The notes: a model not told the origin generated them from the letters alone. Numbered from the stretch's first letter, positions 1 through 9,008 are shown. The stretch: DNA of 20,677 nt from Syntrophomonadaceae bacterium (GCA_003562605.1 PWUG01000236.1:1-20677), one strand, 5' to 3'. Translations and numbers: made by a program.

Positions 1-777
1 ATCGGTGATACTGCAGAATTTGTTGTAAAAGCAGTGGCCAGTCAGTTTGACTCAGGTAATGTCGATATGCGCAGGGTACCTTTCGTTGAAAACATAGAGC
101 AGATTGAAAATGTTTTTAAAGAGGCTATAGACTGCCATGCAATAATTGCTTATACCCTTGTTGTGCCCGAATTGCGAGAGGCGATGGAGCAGGAGGCACT
201 CAGGCATAATGTCTGTACAGCTGATATACTTGGTTCGCTGATGGGTGCTTTCAGCCGTGTTACCTGTAAAGCACCCCATACTCAGCCCGGTCGGGTGCGG
301 CAGCTCGATGAGGTTTATTTCCGCCGGGTAGCAGCGGTTGAATTTGCTGTAAAACATGATGACGGTAAAGATCCGCGTGGTTTAGCGCAGGCTGAGATAG
401 TTCTGGTCGGTATCTCGCGAACTTCAAAAACCCCGCTCAGTATGTACCTTGCACACCAGGGAATTATGGTTGCCAACCTGCCTCTCGTTCCGGAGGTTGA
501 ACCTCCCGAGGAGCTTTATTGGATTCCACCTGAAAAAATTATCGGACTGGTCATTGATCCTCACCAACTTCGTCAGATCAGGCATGAACGCCTCAAATCT
601 CTCGGACTCGACGACAACGCTAATTATGTCGCAGTCGAGAGGATTGAAGAAGAGCTCGCTTATGCTCGCAGAGTTATGAAAAAATTGGGGTGTACTGTTT
701 TTGACGTTTCCAATAAAGCGGTTGAAGAGGTAGCAAACCGTATTATCCAGCTTGTCAAAGGGGGAATGTTAAGTTGA
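1..777 (+). CDS. yqfL: Pyruvate, phosphate dikinase regulatory protein (5'-partial)
   Basis: This is the bifunctional kinase/pyrophosphorylase that switches PPDK off and on by ADP-dependent phosphorylation and phosphate-dependent dephosphorylation of a threonine next to the catalytic histidine. The frame is open from base 1 (IGDTAEFVVKAVASQF), so the gene starts upstream of the window; the GTG at 34 is internal. About 258 residues are visible, and by comparison with the family roughly ten N-terminal residues are missing. The nucleotide-binding loop GISRTSKTPLS lies about residues 137-147 of the visible part. The stop codon overlaps the next start (TTGA at 774-777), so the regulator and its target ppdK are translationally coupled, which strongly supports the assignment. 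The family is also called DUF299 or PpsR; the neighbour being PPDK rather than PEP synthase decides the name. Confidence 0.95.
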   Translation: MGDTAEFVVKAVASQFDSGNVDMRRVPFVENIEQIENVFKEAIDCHAIIAYTLVVPELREAMEQEALRHNVCTADILGSLMGAFSRVTCKAPHTQPGRVRQLDEVYFRRVAAVEFAVKHDDGKDPRGLAQAEIVLVGISRTSKTPLSMYLAHQGIMVANLPLVPEVEPPEELYWIPPEKIIGLVIDPHQLRQIRHERLKSLGLDDNANYVAVERIEEELAYARRVMKKLGCTVFDVSNKAVEEVANRIIQLVKGGMLS

Positions 778-3422
778 TATCCGGAAAATATGTGTACCCT
801 TTTGAACAGGGAGACAAATCAATGAAAAGCCTTCTTGGCGGGAAAGGGGCCAATTTAGCAGAGATGGCCCGTATAGGCCTGCCTGTTCCTCCTGGATTTA
901 TTATCACCACAGAAGCTTGCAACAATTACCTGGGAAGGGATGAAGGACTCTGGCCGGAGCTTACTAATGAGATTCTTGATAATCTGAAGTTATTGGAGAA
1001 AGAAACCGGACGCTCTTTCGGAAGCAATGAGCCACTTTTAATATCAGTACGGTCTGGCGCGGTTATTTCGATGCCGGGGATGATGGATACAGTATTAAAC
1101 CTGGGCTTAAATAACTCAACAGTTGAATCCCTGGCCCTTGAAACAGGTAATCGCCGTTTTGCTCTCGACTGCTACCGTCGTTTCATTCAAATGTTTGCCG
1201 GTGTAGTACTAAATGTCAGCCATTACAGTTTTGAAAACATACTTACCGAAATTAGAAAGTATAAAGAGGTCCGGACCGACGCTGAACTTGACCACTCAGA
1301 TCTTAAAAAAGTTGTTGATGCTTTCCTGGAACTTGTTCGTAAAGATACAGGTAATGATTTCCCACAGGATCCACAAACGCAGCTATTTCTGGCTGTGGAA
1401 GCAGTATTTAAATCTTGGAATACGCCCCGGGCTGTTGTTTATCGAAAAGCTAATCGCATACCGGATAACCTGGGCACAGCTGTCAGTATCCAGGCGATGG
1501 TTTTCGGCAACCTGGGTGAAGACAGCGGAACAGGGGTAGCATTTACCCGCAACCCGTCAACAGGTGAACCGAAGCTTTACGGAGAATACCTGCTTAACGC
1601 CCAGGGGGAAGATGTGGTCGCCGGTATTCGCACCCCCCGTCCTTTAGAAGAGTTAAAAGATGATATGCCCGCAGTTTACCAGCAGTTTGTAGATACTTGC
1701 ATAATCCTTGAGAAGCATTACCGTAACGTCCAGGATATAGAATTTACCATAGAACGGGGTAAATTATACATGCTTCAAACCCGCACCGGGAAAACAACCA
1801 CTTCGGCAGCAGTTCGTATAGCTGTTGACCTGGTAAAAGAAGGGTTGATCAACAAAACAGAAGCACTCCAAAGGATCGAGCCGGAACAGCTTGAACACCT
1901 GCTGCACTGTCGTATAGATCCAGATGTAAAAATTGATGTAATCGCCCGCGGATTGCCTGCTTCGCCCGGCGCAGCTTCCGGAAAAGCGGTTTTCGATGCT
2001 GACCGTGCCCAGGAAATGGCCAATGCAGGGGAAAAAGTCCTCTTGGTACGTCCTGAGACAACACCTGATGATATCCACGGCATCATTGCTGCAGAGGGCA
2101 TTCTGACCAGCCGGGGTGGCATGACCAGTCACGCTGCAGTCGTTGCCCGCGGCATGGGAAAGCCATGTGTATGCGGGTGTGATGATTTGACAATTGAGCT
2201 GGGTAAAGGCTTTTTTTACATCAAAGATACTGAATATGCCGAAGGGGAAATGCTTTCAATTGACGGGAGCAACGGAAACGTGTTTTTGGGAGAAGCGCCT
2301 TTGATCGAACCTCAGTTTTCCAAGGAATTTCACGAGCTTATGAGTTGGGCGGACGAAATACGCCGTCTTAAAGTGCGTGCTAACGCAGATACCCCCGATG
2401 ATGCCCGCCGTGCAGTTGAAATGGGCGCCCAGGGTATCGGCCTATGCCGCACCGAGCATATGTTTATGGCAGTGGATCGTATTCCTGTAGTTCAGAAGAT
2501 GATCCTTTCATCAAATTTGGAAGAGCGTGAAGTGGCACTGAGAGAGCTTTTACCAATGCAGCAGAATGATTTTAAGGGCATTTTAAAGGAAATGGTCGGC
2601 AAACCGGTAACAATTCGTCTTTTGGATCCACCACTGCATGAATTCCTACCGGACAGGGAAGAGCTTCTTCTCGAAGTAGACCGCCTGCAAAGAGAAAACG
2701 GTGATAAATTAAAGCTGCGGGAGAAGGAGATTTTACTTAATAAAGTAAAATCATTATCCGAGTATAATCCAATGCTCGGACACCGTGGCTGCCGCCTGGG
2801 CCTGGTCTACCCCGAAATATACAAGATGCAGGTCAGGGCGATACTCCTGGCAGTTTATGAACTTCTTGACGAAGGAGTTTCTGCCGGACAACTGCAGCCG
2901 GAGATTATGATTCCATTGGTGGGGCACCGTGAAGAGATGGAGAAGATGAAGCAGTTGGTCGATGATACCGCTTCAGAGGTATTTGCCGAGCAGGGCAGGC
3001 AGCTGCCTTACCTTGTTGGAACAATGATAGAATTGCCGCGGGCTTGCCTCGTCGCCGATCAGTTGGCCGGGATAGCTTCGTTTTTCTCTTTCGGGACAAA
3101 TGATCTAACCCAGACCACTCTCGGTTATAGCCGGGATGATTCAGAAGGCAAATTTTTACCCTTTTACCTTCAGCGAAAAGTATTGAAGGTTAATCCTTTT
3201 GCTGAGATAGATCGGGAAGGTGTCGGTAGGCTGGTTGAAATAGCCATAGAAAAGGGACGTTCTGTAAACTCAAATCTTAAAATCGGTATTTGCGGTGAAC
3301 ACGGTGGCGATCCTGCCTCAATTGAGTTTTTCCATGCTGTGGGGTTGGAGTATGTCAGCTGTTCACCTTACCGCCTGCCTATTGCCCGTTTGGCGGCAGC
3401 ACGGGCAACGCTCTCGGGATAG
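774..3422 (+). CDS. ppdK: Pyruvate, phosphate dikinase
   Basis: PPDK interconverts pyruvate + ATP + Pi and PEP + AMP + PPi in the cytoplasm, serving gluconeogenesis or a PPi-linked glycolysis in anaerobes. The 882-residue length fits the family. An N-terminal ATP-grasp domain opens with LLGGKGANLAEM (20-31). The swivelling phosphohistidine domain carries GGMTSHAAVVARGMG (448-462), with catalytic His453 and the regulatory Thr451 that the upstream protein would phosphorylate. The C-terminal PEP/pyruvate TIM barrel has the catalytic Cys840 in GICGEHGGDP. The start is TTG at 774, inside the stop of the regulator gene; AAAGGGGG at 757-764 is the ribosome site, and the encoded start (ISGKYVYPFEQG) matches the usual PPDK N-terminus. 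Expression is likely tied to the regulator because the two genes overlap by 4 bases. Confidence 0.97.
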   Translation: MISGKYVYPFEQGDKSMKSLLGGKGANLAEMARIGLPVPPGFIITTEACNNYLGRDEGLWPELTNEILDNLKLLEKETGRSFGSNEPLLISVRSGAVISMPGMMDTVLNLGLNNSTVESLALETGNRRFALDCYRRFIQMFAGVVLNVSHYSFENILTEIRKYKEVRTDAELDHSDLKKVVDAFLELVRKDTGNDFPQDPQTQLFLAVEAVFKSWNTPRAVVYRKANRIPDNLGTAVSIQAMVFGNLGEDSGTGVAFTRNPSTGEPKLYGEYLLNAQGEDVVAGIRTPRPLEELKDDMPAVYQQFVDTCIILEKHYRNVQDIEFTIERGKLYMLQTRTGKTTTSAAVRIAVDLVKEGLINKTEALQRIEPEQLEHLLHCRIDPDVKIDVIARGLPASPGAASGKAVFDADRAQEMANAGEKVLLVRPETTPDDIHGIIAAEGILTSRGGMTSHAAVVARGMGKPCVCGCDDLTIELGKGFFYIKDTEYAEGEMLSIDGSNGNVFLGEAPLIEPQFSKEFHELMSWADEIRRLKVRANADTPDDARRAVEMGAQGIGLCRTEHMFMAVDRIPVVQKMILSSNLEEREVALRELLPMQQNDFKGILKEMVGKPVTIRLLDPPLHEFLPDREELLLEVDRLQRENGDKLKLREKEILLNKVKSLSEYNPMLGHRGCRLGLVYPEIYKMQVRAILLAVYELLDEGVSAGQLQPEIMIPLVGHREEMEKMKQLVDDTASEVFAEQGRQLPYLVGTMIELPRACLVADQLAGIASFFSFGTNDLTQTTLGYSRDDSEGKFLPFYLQRKVLKVNPFAEIDREGVGRLVEIAIEKGRSVNSNLKIGICGEHGGDPASIEFFHAVGLEYVSCSPYRLPIARLAAARATLSG

Positions 3423-3528
3423 AATAATTCAAAGATTCAATCTTAAAATAGTCAGTTGATATAAACAGGAGAACTAATTTTTATGGCGAATAAGAGATAA
3501 GTTAAAATTGTAGCAAGGAGTGATCTAA

Positions 3529-5616
3529 TTGACCCACCATGATAAACATGAAATAGCTTTAGACAGTATTTACCCGCCCTGTCAATCTGCATGTCCTTTG
3601 CACCAGGGTGTCCGTGATTATTTGCTGGCTATTGCTACCGGTGATTTTGATCGGGCGCTGGCGATAATCAAAGAAACGAATCCGCTGCCATTCGTATGCG
3701 GGACCATTTGTGCCCATCATTGTGAAGATGAGTGCCGCCGCAATGATGTGGATAAACCGCCTTCTATCCGCGGTCTCAAACGCTTTGCTGTGGAATACGG
3801 TAATGCTAAAGTGCCGCCCCCGGCCGATGGCCCTAAAGTTAAGGGTAAAGTAGCCGTGATAGGTGCCGGTCCCGCAGGTCTCACTGCCGCTTTCGACCTT
3901 GCCCGCTTGGGAGCTGAGGTAACTGTTTTCGATCGTGAAGATTCAGCCGGTGGTGCTGTCCGGCACTATATTCCTCTTTACCGCCTGCCTGATGAGGCAG
4001 TTGATCAGGATATTGATGAAATCGCCGAGCAGGGAGTAGAGTTCAAATTTGGTGTAGAGCTTGGTAAAGATATTACCATTGAACAGCTTGAGGAAGAAGG
4101 TTATAACTCAATCCTGCTGGCCATGGGGTTGCCGGTAAGCCGCGGCCTAAATATTCCGGGAACTGAAGGTGACGGAATCCTTTATGCTTTGCCATTCTTA
4201 AAGGCGGTCAAGCGAGAAGGATTTAAATTCGAAGGTGCGCCGACAGTTGTTGTCATCGGCGGCGGTAACGTGGCTATGGATGTAGCCCGTTCAGCCCTCC
4301 GTGCCGGGGCAGCTAATGTGAAACTGGCCTGTCTGGAATGTGATGACGAAATGCCTGCATTTGAATGGGAAATCGAAGAAGCCAGGGAAGAGGGCATTGA
4401 ATTTAATACTTCCTGGGGACCAGATGCCATAGCCAGAGAGAGCGGTAAAGTAACCGGTCTTGAAGTGGTTGAATGTAGCTGTGTTTTTGATGACAAAGGG
4501 CTTTTCAATCCCTCCTTTAATGAAGAAAACAAAGAGATGTTAAGCGGTGATATCATTATTTTTGCCATCGGCCAGGGTGGGGATCCCGAACCTCTGCGGA
4601 ATGAGATTAAAATCGATGACCACGGTCGCATAGTTTTCAACCATAATAAAATGACTACCAGCAGAGAAGGTGTTTTTAGCTGTGGAGAAATGATTACCGG
4701 ACCCGGTTCCGCAGTCGAGGCTATGGGCAACGGACGCCTTGCTGCCCAGGCTATTGCCAGTCATCTGAAAGGTACAATCTTTGACAGCGCAAGAATTGAG
4801 CTTGAAGAAAAACCGGTCCTCGACAAGCTTGATGAAAAGGTTGCGGGTGAAATTGACCATATAGAACGTTTTAAAATTCCAATGATTTCTCCCGAAGAGA
4901 GGGTTCGTCATTTTAAACAGGCCGAACTTGGCTATGATATTGAAACTGCAATATGCGAAGCCCGTCGCTGTTTGACCTGTGCTGCAGGTGCATTGCAGGA
5001 TGAGGATCTCTGCGTGCACTGCCTTACCTGTATGCGTATTTGCCCCTATGATGTTCCGGTAATAAATGAAGAAGGCAAGGTAAGTGTCCGCAATGAGCAA
5101 TGCCAGGCCTGCGGCCTTTGCCTCAGCTTCTGCCCGGTATACGCAATCACTTTCCGTGCGCCTTACCTCCAGGAAGCTATCGATTCGATAGAACCTGCGG
5201 TCGAGAAACTATTAGCCAGGCGTAACGGGGAACCGGCCATTCTGGCAATTACCTGCTCCTATGGTGCATTTGCCCTGCCGGAGTTTTTGAATAAAGAACA
5301 CAAGGACATAGCGGTTGTGCGCTATCCCTGTGTTGGAAAGCTTGATACAGCTCACCTGCTCAAGGCTATAGAACTTGGTGCCGACAAAATTGTAATCGTC
5401 GGGTGCAGCGAGAGCGAAAAATTCGACTGCCAGTACAAAGATATTAGTTATTGGTCAGAGAAAAAAGTCGATCATGCCTGCGATTTACTTGAAATGCTCG
5501 GCATGGGGCGCGAAAGTATCTGCTACACTGAACTGGCAGGCGAGGAAATAGAAAAGTTTGCCCAGGTAGTTGCCGAAGCGGCAACCAAACCAAAGCAAGA
5601 GGAAGAGGCGTTATAG
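3529..5616 (+). CDS. GltD-like FAD oxidoreductase with ferredoxin and FlpD/MvhD-like domains
   Basis: This 695-residue iron-sulfur flavoprotein is probably a cytoplasmic NAD(P)H/ferredoxin electron-transfer module. The domain order is: a GltD/Fer4_20-type N-terminal cluster region (Cys18, 22, 57, 61, 65, 69); a FAD Rossmann motif IGAGPAGLTAA (111-121); a second, NAD(P)-type Rossmann motif IGGGNVAMDVA (243-253); two 4Fe-4S ferredoxin motifs (Cys495/498/501/505 and 525/528/531/535); and a C-terminal domain (about 568-680) resembling FlpD/MvhD, with Cys576, Cys601, Cys626 and Cys634. The start is TTG at 3529 with AAGGAG at 3515-3520. It lies 106 bases after ppdK in the same direction and ends at a strong terminator. 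FlpD/MvhD normally links hydrogenase or formate dehydrogenase to heterodisulfide reductase; no such partner gene lies in the window. The exact donor and acceptor are unknown; glutamate synthase is unlikely because no large subunit is adjacent. Confidence 0.8.
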   Translation: MTHHDKHEIALDSIYPPCQSACPLHQGVRDYLLAIATGDFDRALAIIKETNPLPFVCGTICAHHCEDECRRNDVDKPPSIRGLKRFAVEYGNAKVPPPADGPKVKGKVAVIGAGPAGLTAAFDLARLGAEVTVFDREDSAGGAVRHYIPLYRLPDEAVDQDIDEIAEQGVEFKFGVELGKDITIEQLEEEGYNSILLAMGLPVSRGLNIPGTEGDGILYALPFLKAVKREGFKFEGAPTVVVIGGGNVAMDVARSALRAGAANVKLACLECDDEMPAFEWEIEEAREEGIEFNTSWGPDAIARESGKVTGLEVVECSCVFDDKGLFNPSFNEENKEMLSGDIIIFAIGQGGDPEPLRNEIKIDDHGRIVFNHNKMTTSREGVFSCGEMITGPGSAVEAMGNGRLAAQAIASHLKGTIFDSARIELEEKPVLDKLDEKVAGEIDHIERFKIPMISPEERVRHFKQAELGYDIETAICEARRCLTCAAGALQDEDLCVHCLTCMRICPYDVPVINEEGKVSVRNEQCQACGLCLSFCPVYAITFRAPYLQEAIDSIEPAVEKLLARRNGEPAILAITCSYGAFALPEFLNKEHKDIAVVRYPCVGKLDTAHLLKAIELGADKIVIVGCSESEKFDCQYKDISYWSEKKVDHACDLLEMLGMGRESICYTELAGEEIEKFAQVVAEAATKPKQEEEAL

Positions 5617-5639
5617 GAAATACTCAGGCGGAACAAACT

Positions 5640-5676
5640 AAGCCCCGGGTTTTTTTAAATACCGGGGCTTTTGTTT
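5640..5676 (+). terminator. Rho-independent terminator after the oxidoreductase gene
   Basis: A 9-bp perfect stem, AAGCCCCGG (5640-5648) with CCGGGGCTT (5662-5670), is followed by a T-rich run (TTGTTTATTTT). It sits 24 bases after the stop at 5616 and should end the transcript that includes the oxidoreductase gene. Confidence 0.9.
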
Positions 5677-5931
5677 ATTTTGAAACTGTAATTAAGCAGG
5701 CAGGAAAGACCGGCAAGTTGTCGAATAAAACTAAAAGCTGAATGGAACAAAAAGCGGTTCCCGGGAGTCTGATACATAAGGAGTGGCAATAACTAATAAG
5801 TTAGAGAACCTTCATATGAATAGATGATCTGGGATCACCTCGTCTCAGTCCCCGAGATGGGGTTTTTGTTATCTGCCGGTGAACGAATTTAAAATTGCAG
5901 GCATTATATAAATAAGTGATGGGTGTTGAAT
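5677..5931 (+). other. Non-coding stretch upstream of dnaG with possible structured RNA
   Basis: No credible gene lies here. Visible elements are a small hairpin CGGCA/TGTCG (5711-5723) in a purine-rich stretch; a possible long-range stem GGTTC (5756-5760) with GAACC (5806-5810); a hairpin TAACT/AGTTA (5790-5794/5799-5803) inside it; and a terminator at 5837-5870. An alternative pairing GGGA (5831-5834) with TCCC (5849-5852) would compete with the terminator stem, as in an attenuator. I recognise none of the common riboswitch classes or a T-box. It could be a small RNA of about 110 nt or a dnaG leader; this is inference from pairing alone. Confidence 0.3.
5837..5870 (+). terminator. Terminator or attenuator hairpin ahead of dnaG
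   Basis: ACCTCGTCTC (5837-5846) pairs with GAGATGGGGT (5854-5863), ten pairs including two G-T wobbles, with a 7-nt loop and then TTTTTGTT. It lies 60 bases before the dnaG start and well after the previous terminator, so it must end a separate short transcript or act as a conditional attenuator of the dnaG-rpoD unit. Confidence 0.65.
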
Positions 5932-7740
5932 ATGCCACAGGGCATACCGGAAGAAATAATCGACGAGATCCGACAACGTACAGACCTGGTGGGATTGGTC
6001 GGAGAGTATCTTAAGCTTGAAAGGAGAGGCAAAAACATGGTAGGCCTTTGTCCTTTCCACAGCGAGAAAACTCCTTCATTCTCCGTGTCGCCTGAAAAAC
6101 AACTATTTCACTGTTTCGGCTGTGGAGCATCCGGTAATGCTTTCAGCCTGATCATGCAGATGGAAAAGCTCACTTTCCCTGAAGCAGCCCGTTTCTTAGC
6201 CAGGCGTTCGGGGGTAAATATTCCCGAGCGCAGGTTAATATTACCCGCTGAAGATGATTTAAAAGAAAAAATTTACAAGCTCAATCACCTGGCTGCCCGG
6301 TTTTATGCTTATTGCCTTCATAAAACGGAACAGGGTAAAGGTGTTTTAGATTATTTGCTAAATAGAGGAATTAGGCAGGAGACAATAGAATTATTTATGT
6401 TGGGTTATGCTCCGGCTGATTGGACCGGCTTTTTTAATTTTGCCCAAAAAAAAGGGGCTTCACCCGATCTAATGGTTAAAGCGGGGCTTGTTTCACCGGG
6501 AAGGGATAAAGGCTATTATGATCGGTTTCGGGACCGTTTAATATTTCCTATTTTCAATATAAGCGGCAATGTAGCAGGTTTTGGCGGCCGCGTCCTTGAA
6601 GAAGGAGAAAAAAGTGGACCGAAGTACTTAAATTCTCCGGAAACACTTGTTTTTGACAAAGGATCCATGCTTTACGGGTTGAATCTGGCTCGAGAGGAAA
6701 TAAGGCGTGAAAAAAAAGCAATAGTTATGGAAGGCTACACAGATGTGATTACTGCCTTCCAGGCAGGCATAAAAAATGCAGTCGCTTCTCTCGGCACCGC
6801 TCTTTCTGCAGAGCAGGGCCGCTTGCTGCGCTACCAGGCAGATACTGTAGTGACAGCTTACGATTCAGACAGCGCCGGGGAAGCGGCAACATGGAGAGGA
6901 CTGGCTATTCTGCAGGCCAGCGGATGCCTGGTGCAAATAGCCGAACTTCCTGAAGGAAGCGATCCCGACAGCTATATAAAGGAAAATGGCCCGGAGGCCT
7001 TTAATGTACTTGTAGAAAAATCCAAACCGCTGATGGAATACAGACTGCAACAACTAAAAAAAAGATTCGACCTGGCTTCGGATAAAGGGAGAATAAACTA
7101 TATCGAGGAGTTAATGCCTTTTCTGATGGCCGCTGTGAATCAGGTTGAGCAGGATTTTTACCTGAAGCGGGCTTCCGAAGAACTTGGTGTTGATGAAGAA
7201 GCCCTGCGTGGCGAATTAAAAAAAAGACGGAGAAAAGGCAGTCGTTACAAGGAAACAAAGAAGAATGAGCCACCTGATGAACAGAAAAAGATTAATGCGC
7301 GCCCTGAAGAAAAAAATTTATTATCTTTAATGCTACAAAGCAAGGAAATAGCACAGCTAGGGCGAAATCTTTTAAATGCGGAATATATAGGTGATCCACA
7401 GGTTAGAAAAGTTGTAGAGGCTATATGGAGCTTATCGGAAACGGAAACTGTGCTCAGTGCAGAGAAGCTGCTCAACCGGTTTGAAGACCAAGAGGTTGTC
7501 AATTTGATTACTGAAGCGGTAACAGATCCTGCTTTGCAGGATCTGTCGGCCAAGACAGCGAAACGTATGGTTGAGGACAGTGTTAAAAGGCTTCATAAAG
7601 TTTGGAAGAACAGAAAACTAAGAGAGTTGAAAATAAAAAGGGAAAATTTTGAAGCCCGTGGATTGCATGAACAGGCAATGGAAATATATCTTGAAGAACA
7701 AAGCCTGATCAGTAAAAAAGACGGCGACCCTTACCGTTAG
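5932..7740 (+). CDS. dnaG: DNA primase
   Basis: This primase makes RNA primers for replication. The gene begins at ATG 5932 (MPQGIPEEIIDEIRQRTD); the GTG 5923 and TTG 5926 in the same frame give only three extra residues and are not needed, and the ribosome site (GATGGG) is weak for all of them. Counting from GTG 5923, the CHC2-type zinc motif uses Cys43, His46, Cys64 and Cys67 (CPFH...CFGC). The catalytic core follows, with a TOPRIM domain showing Glu270 in VMEGYTDV and Asp314/Asp316 in YDSDSAGE; the more usual form of that motif is YDGDxAG. The C-terminal third is the less conserved DnaB-binding part. The product is 602 residues, normal for the family. It is followed after 18 bases by rpoD, the classic Gram-positive macromolecular-synthesis arrangement. 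Confidence 0.96.
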   Translation: MPQGIPEEIIDEIRQRTDLVGLVGEYLKLERRGKNMVGLCPFHSEKTPSFSVSPEKQLFHCFGCGASGNAFSLIMQMEKLTFPEAARFLARRSGVNIPERRLILPAEDDLKEKIYKLNHLAARFYAYCLHKTEQGKGVLDYLLNRGIRQETIELFMLGYAPADWTGFFNFAQKKGASPDLMVKAGLVSPGRDKGYYDRFRDRLIFPIFNISGNVAGFGGRVLEEGEKSGPKYLNSPETLVFDKGSMLYGLNLAREEIRREKKAIVMEGYTDVITAFQAGIKNAVASLGTALSAEQGRLLRYQADTVVTAYDSDSAGEAATWRGLAILQASGCLVQIAELPEGSDPDSYIKENGPEAFNVLVEKSKPLMEYRLQQLKKRFDLASDKGRINYIEELMPFLMAAVNQVEQDFYLKRASEELGVDEEALRGELKKRRRKGSRYKETKKNEPPDEQKKINARPEEKNLLSLMLQSKEIAQLGRNLLNAEYIGDPQVRKVVEAIWSLSETETVLSAEKLLNRFEDQEVVNLITEAVTDPALQDLSAKTAKRMVEDSVKRLHKVWKNRKLRELKIKRENFEARGLHEQAMEIYLEEQSLISKKDGDPYR

Positions 7741-7758
7741 GAAAAGGAGGGGATTTCA

Positions 7759-8871
7759 ATGGCTAAAGATATAGAGAAGACTATATCCCTGGAAGATGCT
7801 CAACTGGAGTTAGTTGAGCGCGGAAAGAACAAGGGTTCGATAAATTATAAAGAAATAATTGAAACCCTACAGCCTTATGAGCTGTCAGTAGAAGCGCTTG
7901 ACGACTTCTATGATAAATTGGCCCAGCATGGGATTGAGATTAGTGATGATACCACTGCAGGAGCAGCCGGTGCTGCCAAGGACGATGAGACTGAGGAAGT
8001 TAAAAAAAGTGGAAGCTCGCTTCTGGCAGCTCCTGAAGGAGTAACTGTTAACGATCCGGTTCGGATGTATTTAAAAGAGATTGGAAAGATCCAGCTTCTT
8101 ACATCTGAAGAAGAAGTTGAGTTGGCCAAGGCTATCGAGCAAAACAGCGAAGATGCCAGGCGCCGTCTTGCAGAAGCTAATCTTCGCCTGGTTGTCAGCA
8201 TTGCCAAAAAATACGTGGGAAGGGGAATGCTCTTTCTTGATCTTATTCAGGAAGGCAACCTTGGCCTTATCAAAGCTGTGGAAAAATTCGATTACCGCAA
8301 AGGTTATAAGTTTAGTACATATGCTACCTGGTGGATTCGCCAGGCTATAACCCGGGCCATTGCCGATCAGGCGCGAACAATCCGGATACCTGTCCACATG
8401 GTTGAGACGATTAACAAACTGATTCGTATTTCCCGCCAGCTGGTTCAGGAATTGGGCCGCGAACCGCTGCCGGAAGAGATTGCCCAGGAAATGAATATCA
8501 GTGAAGACAGGGTAAGAGAAATCCTTAAAATTGCCCAGGAACCGGTCTCATTGGAAACCCCAATCGGCGAAGAAGACGACAGCCACCTTGGTGATTTTAT
8601 CGAAGACCACGAAGCTCAGGCCCCTGCTGATGCCGCGGCTTTTGAGCTGCTCAAAGAGCAGCTGGAAGACGTACTCGACACCCTTTCTGCGAGAGAAGAG
8701 AAAGTTTTACGTTTACGCTTCGGCCTTGATGATGGGCGCTCGCGGACACTTGAAGAGGTCGGGCAGTTTTTCGGGGTTACCCGTGAAAGGATACGCCAGA
8801 TTGAAGCCAAAGCACTGCGTAAATTGCGCCACCCAATGCGCAGTAAACGTTTGCGGGATTATCTTGAATAA
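7759..8871 (+). CDS. rpoD: Primary sigma factor (sigma-70/SigA)
   Basis: This is the housekeeping RNA polymerase sigma subunit that recognises TTGACA/TATAAT promoters such as those seen before the tRNAs here. The 370-residue length matches SigA of Gram-positive bacteria, which lack the long spacer of proteobacterial RpoD. An N-terminal region 1.1-like part is followed by an acidic, Ala-rich linker (about 62-95), region 1.2 from NDPVRMYL (98), region 2 with [20 protein letters not shown] (169-188) and WWIRQAI (191-197), and region 4 with the helix-turn-helix [18 protein letters not shown] near the C-terminus. AAGGAGG at 7744-7750 precedes ATG 7759. The gene is 18 bases after dnaG and presumably co-transcribed with it. 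No ordinary terminator follows; an inverted repeat does. Confidence 0.97.
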   Translation: MAKDIEKTISLEDAQLELVERGKNKGSINYKEIIETLQPYELSVEALDDFYDKLAQHGIEISDDTTAGAAGAAKDDETEEVKKSGSSLLAAPEGVTVNDPVRMYLKEIGKIQLLTSEEEVELAKAIEQNSEDARRRLAEANLRLVVSIAKKYVGRGMLFLDLIQEGNLGLIKAVEKFDYRKGYKFSTYATWWIRQAITRAIADQARTIRIPVHMVETINKLIRISRQLVQELGREPLPEEIAQEMNISEDRVREILKIAQEPVSLETPIGEEDDSHLGDFIEDHEAQAPADAAAFELLKEQLEDVLDTLSAREEKVLRLRFGLDDGRSRTLEEVGQFFGVTRERIRQIEAKALRKLRHPMRSKRLRDYLE

Positions 8872-8964
8872 AAAAAAGCCACGTAAATTCCCAGACTAAA
8901 TGCTACACCGTCGTCCACTGTAGAACTTACTTTGGGAATTTACTAGCGTAAAAAAAGCCATGTA
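8871..8964. repeat. Inverted-repeat element flanked by direct repeats, after rpoD
   Basis: A perfect 11-bp inverted repeat, GTAAATTCCCA (8883-8893) and TGGGAATTTAC (8933-8943), encloses 39 bases. These contain a smaller inverted repeat, CTACA (8903-8907) with TGTAG (8919-8923). The whole is bordered by near-identical direct repeats AAAAAAAGCCAYGTA at 8871-8885 and 8950-8964. In the plus direction the stem is not followed by T residues. In the minus direction the outer stem is followed five bases later by seven T, so it could stop minus-strand transcription. It may also be a REP/MITE-like repeat. Confidence 0.55.
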
Positions 8965-8979
8965 TAAAAAAACAAGTCC

Positions 8980-9008
8980 TTGACGGGCCTGTTTCATTTA
9001 AGTATAAT
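8980..9008 (+). promoter_or_regulatory. Sigma-A promoter of tRNA-Asn
   Basis: TTGACG (8980-8985) and TATAAT (9003-9008) are separated by exactly 17 bases, giving a near-consensus housekeeping promoter. The tRNA begins 16 bases after the -10 box. Confidence 0.9.

Noticed and set aside
5701..5870. Known riboswitch, T-box, SRP RNA or 6S RNA
   Set aside because: None of the conserved cores I know (for example the T-box GGGTGGNACC or the SRP GGAAGGAAGC) is present.
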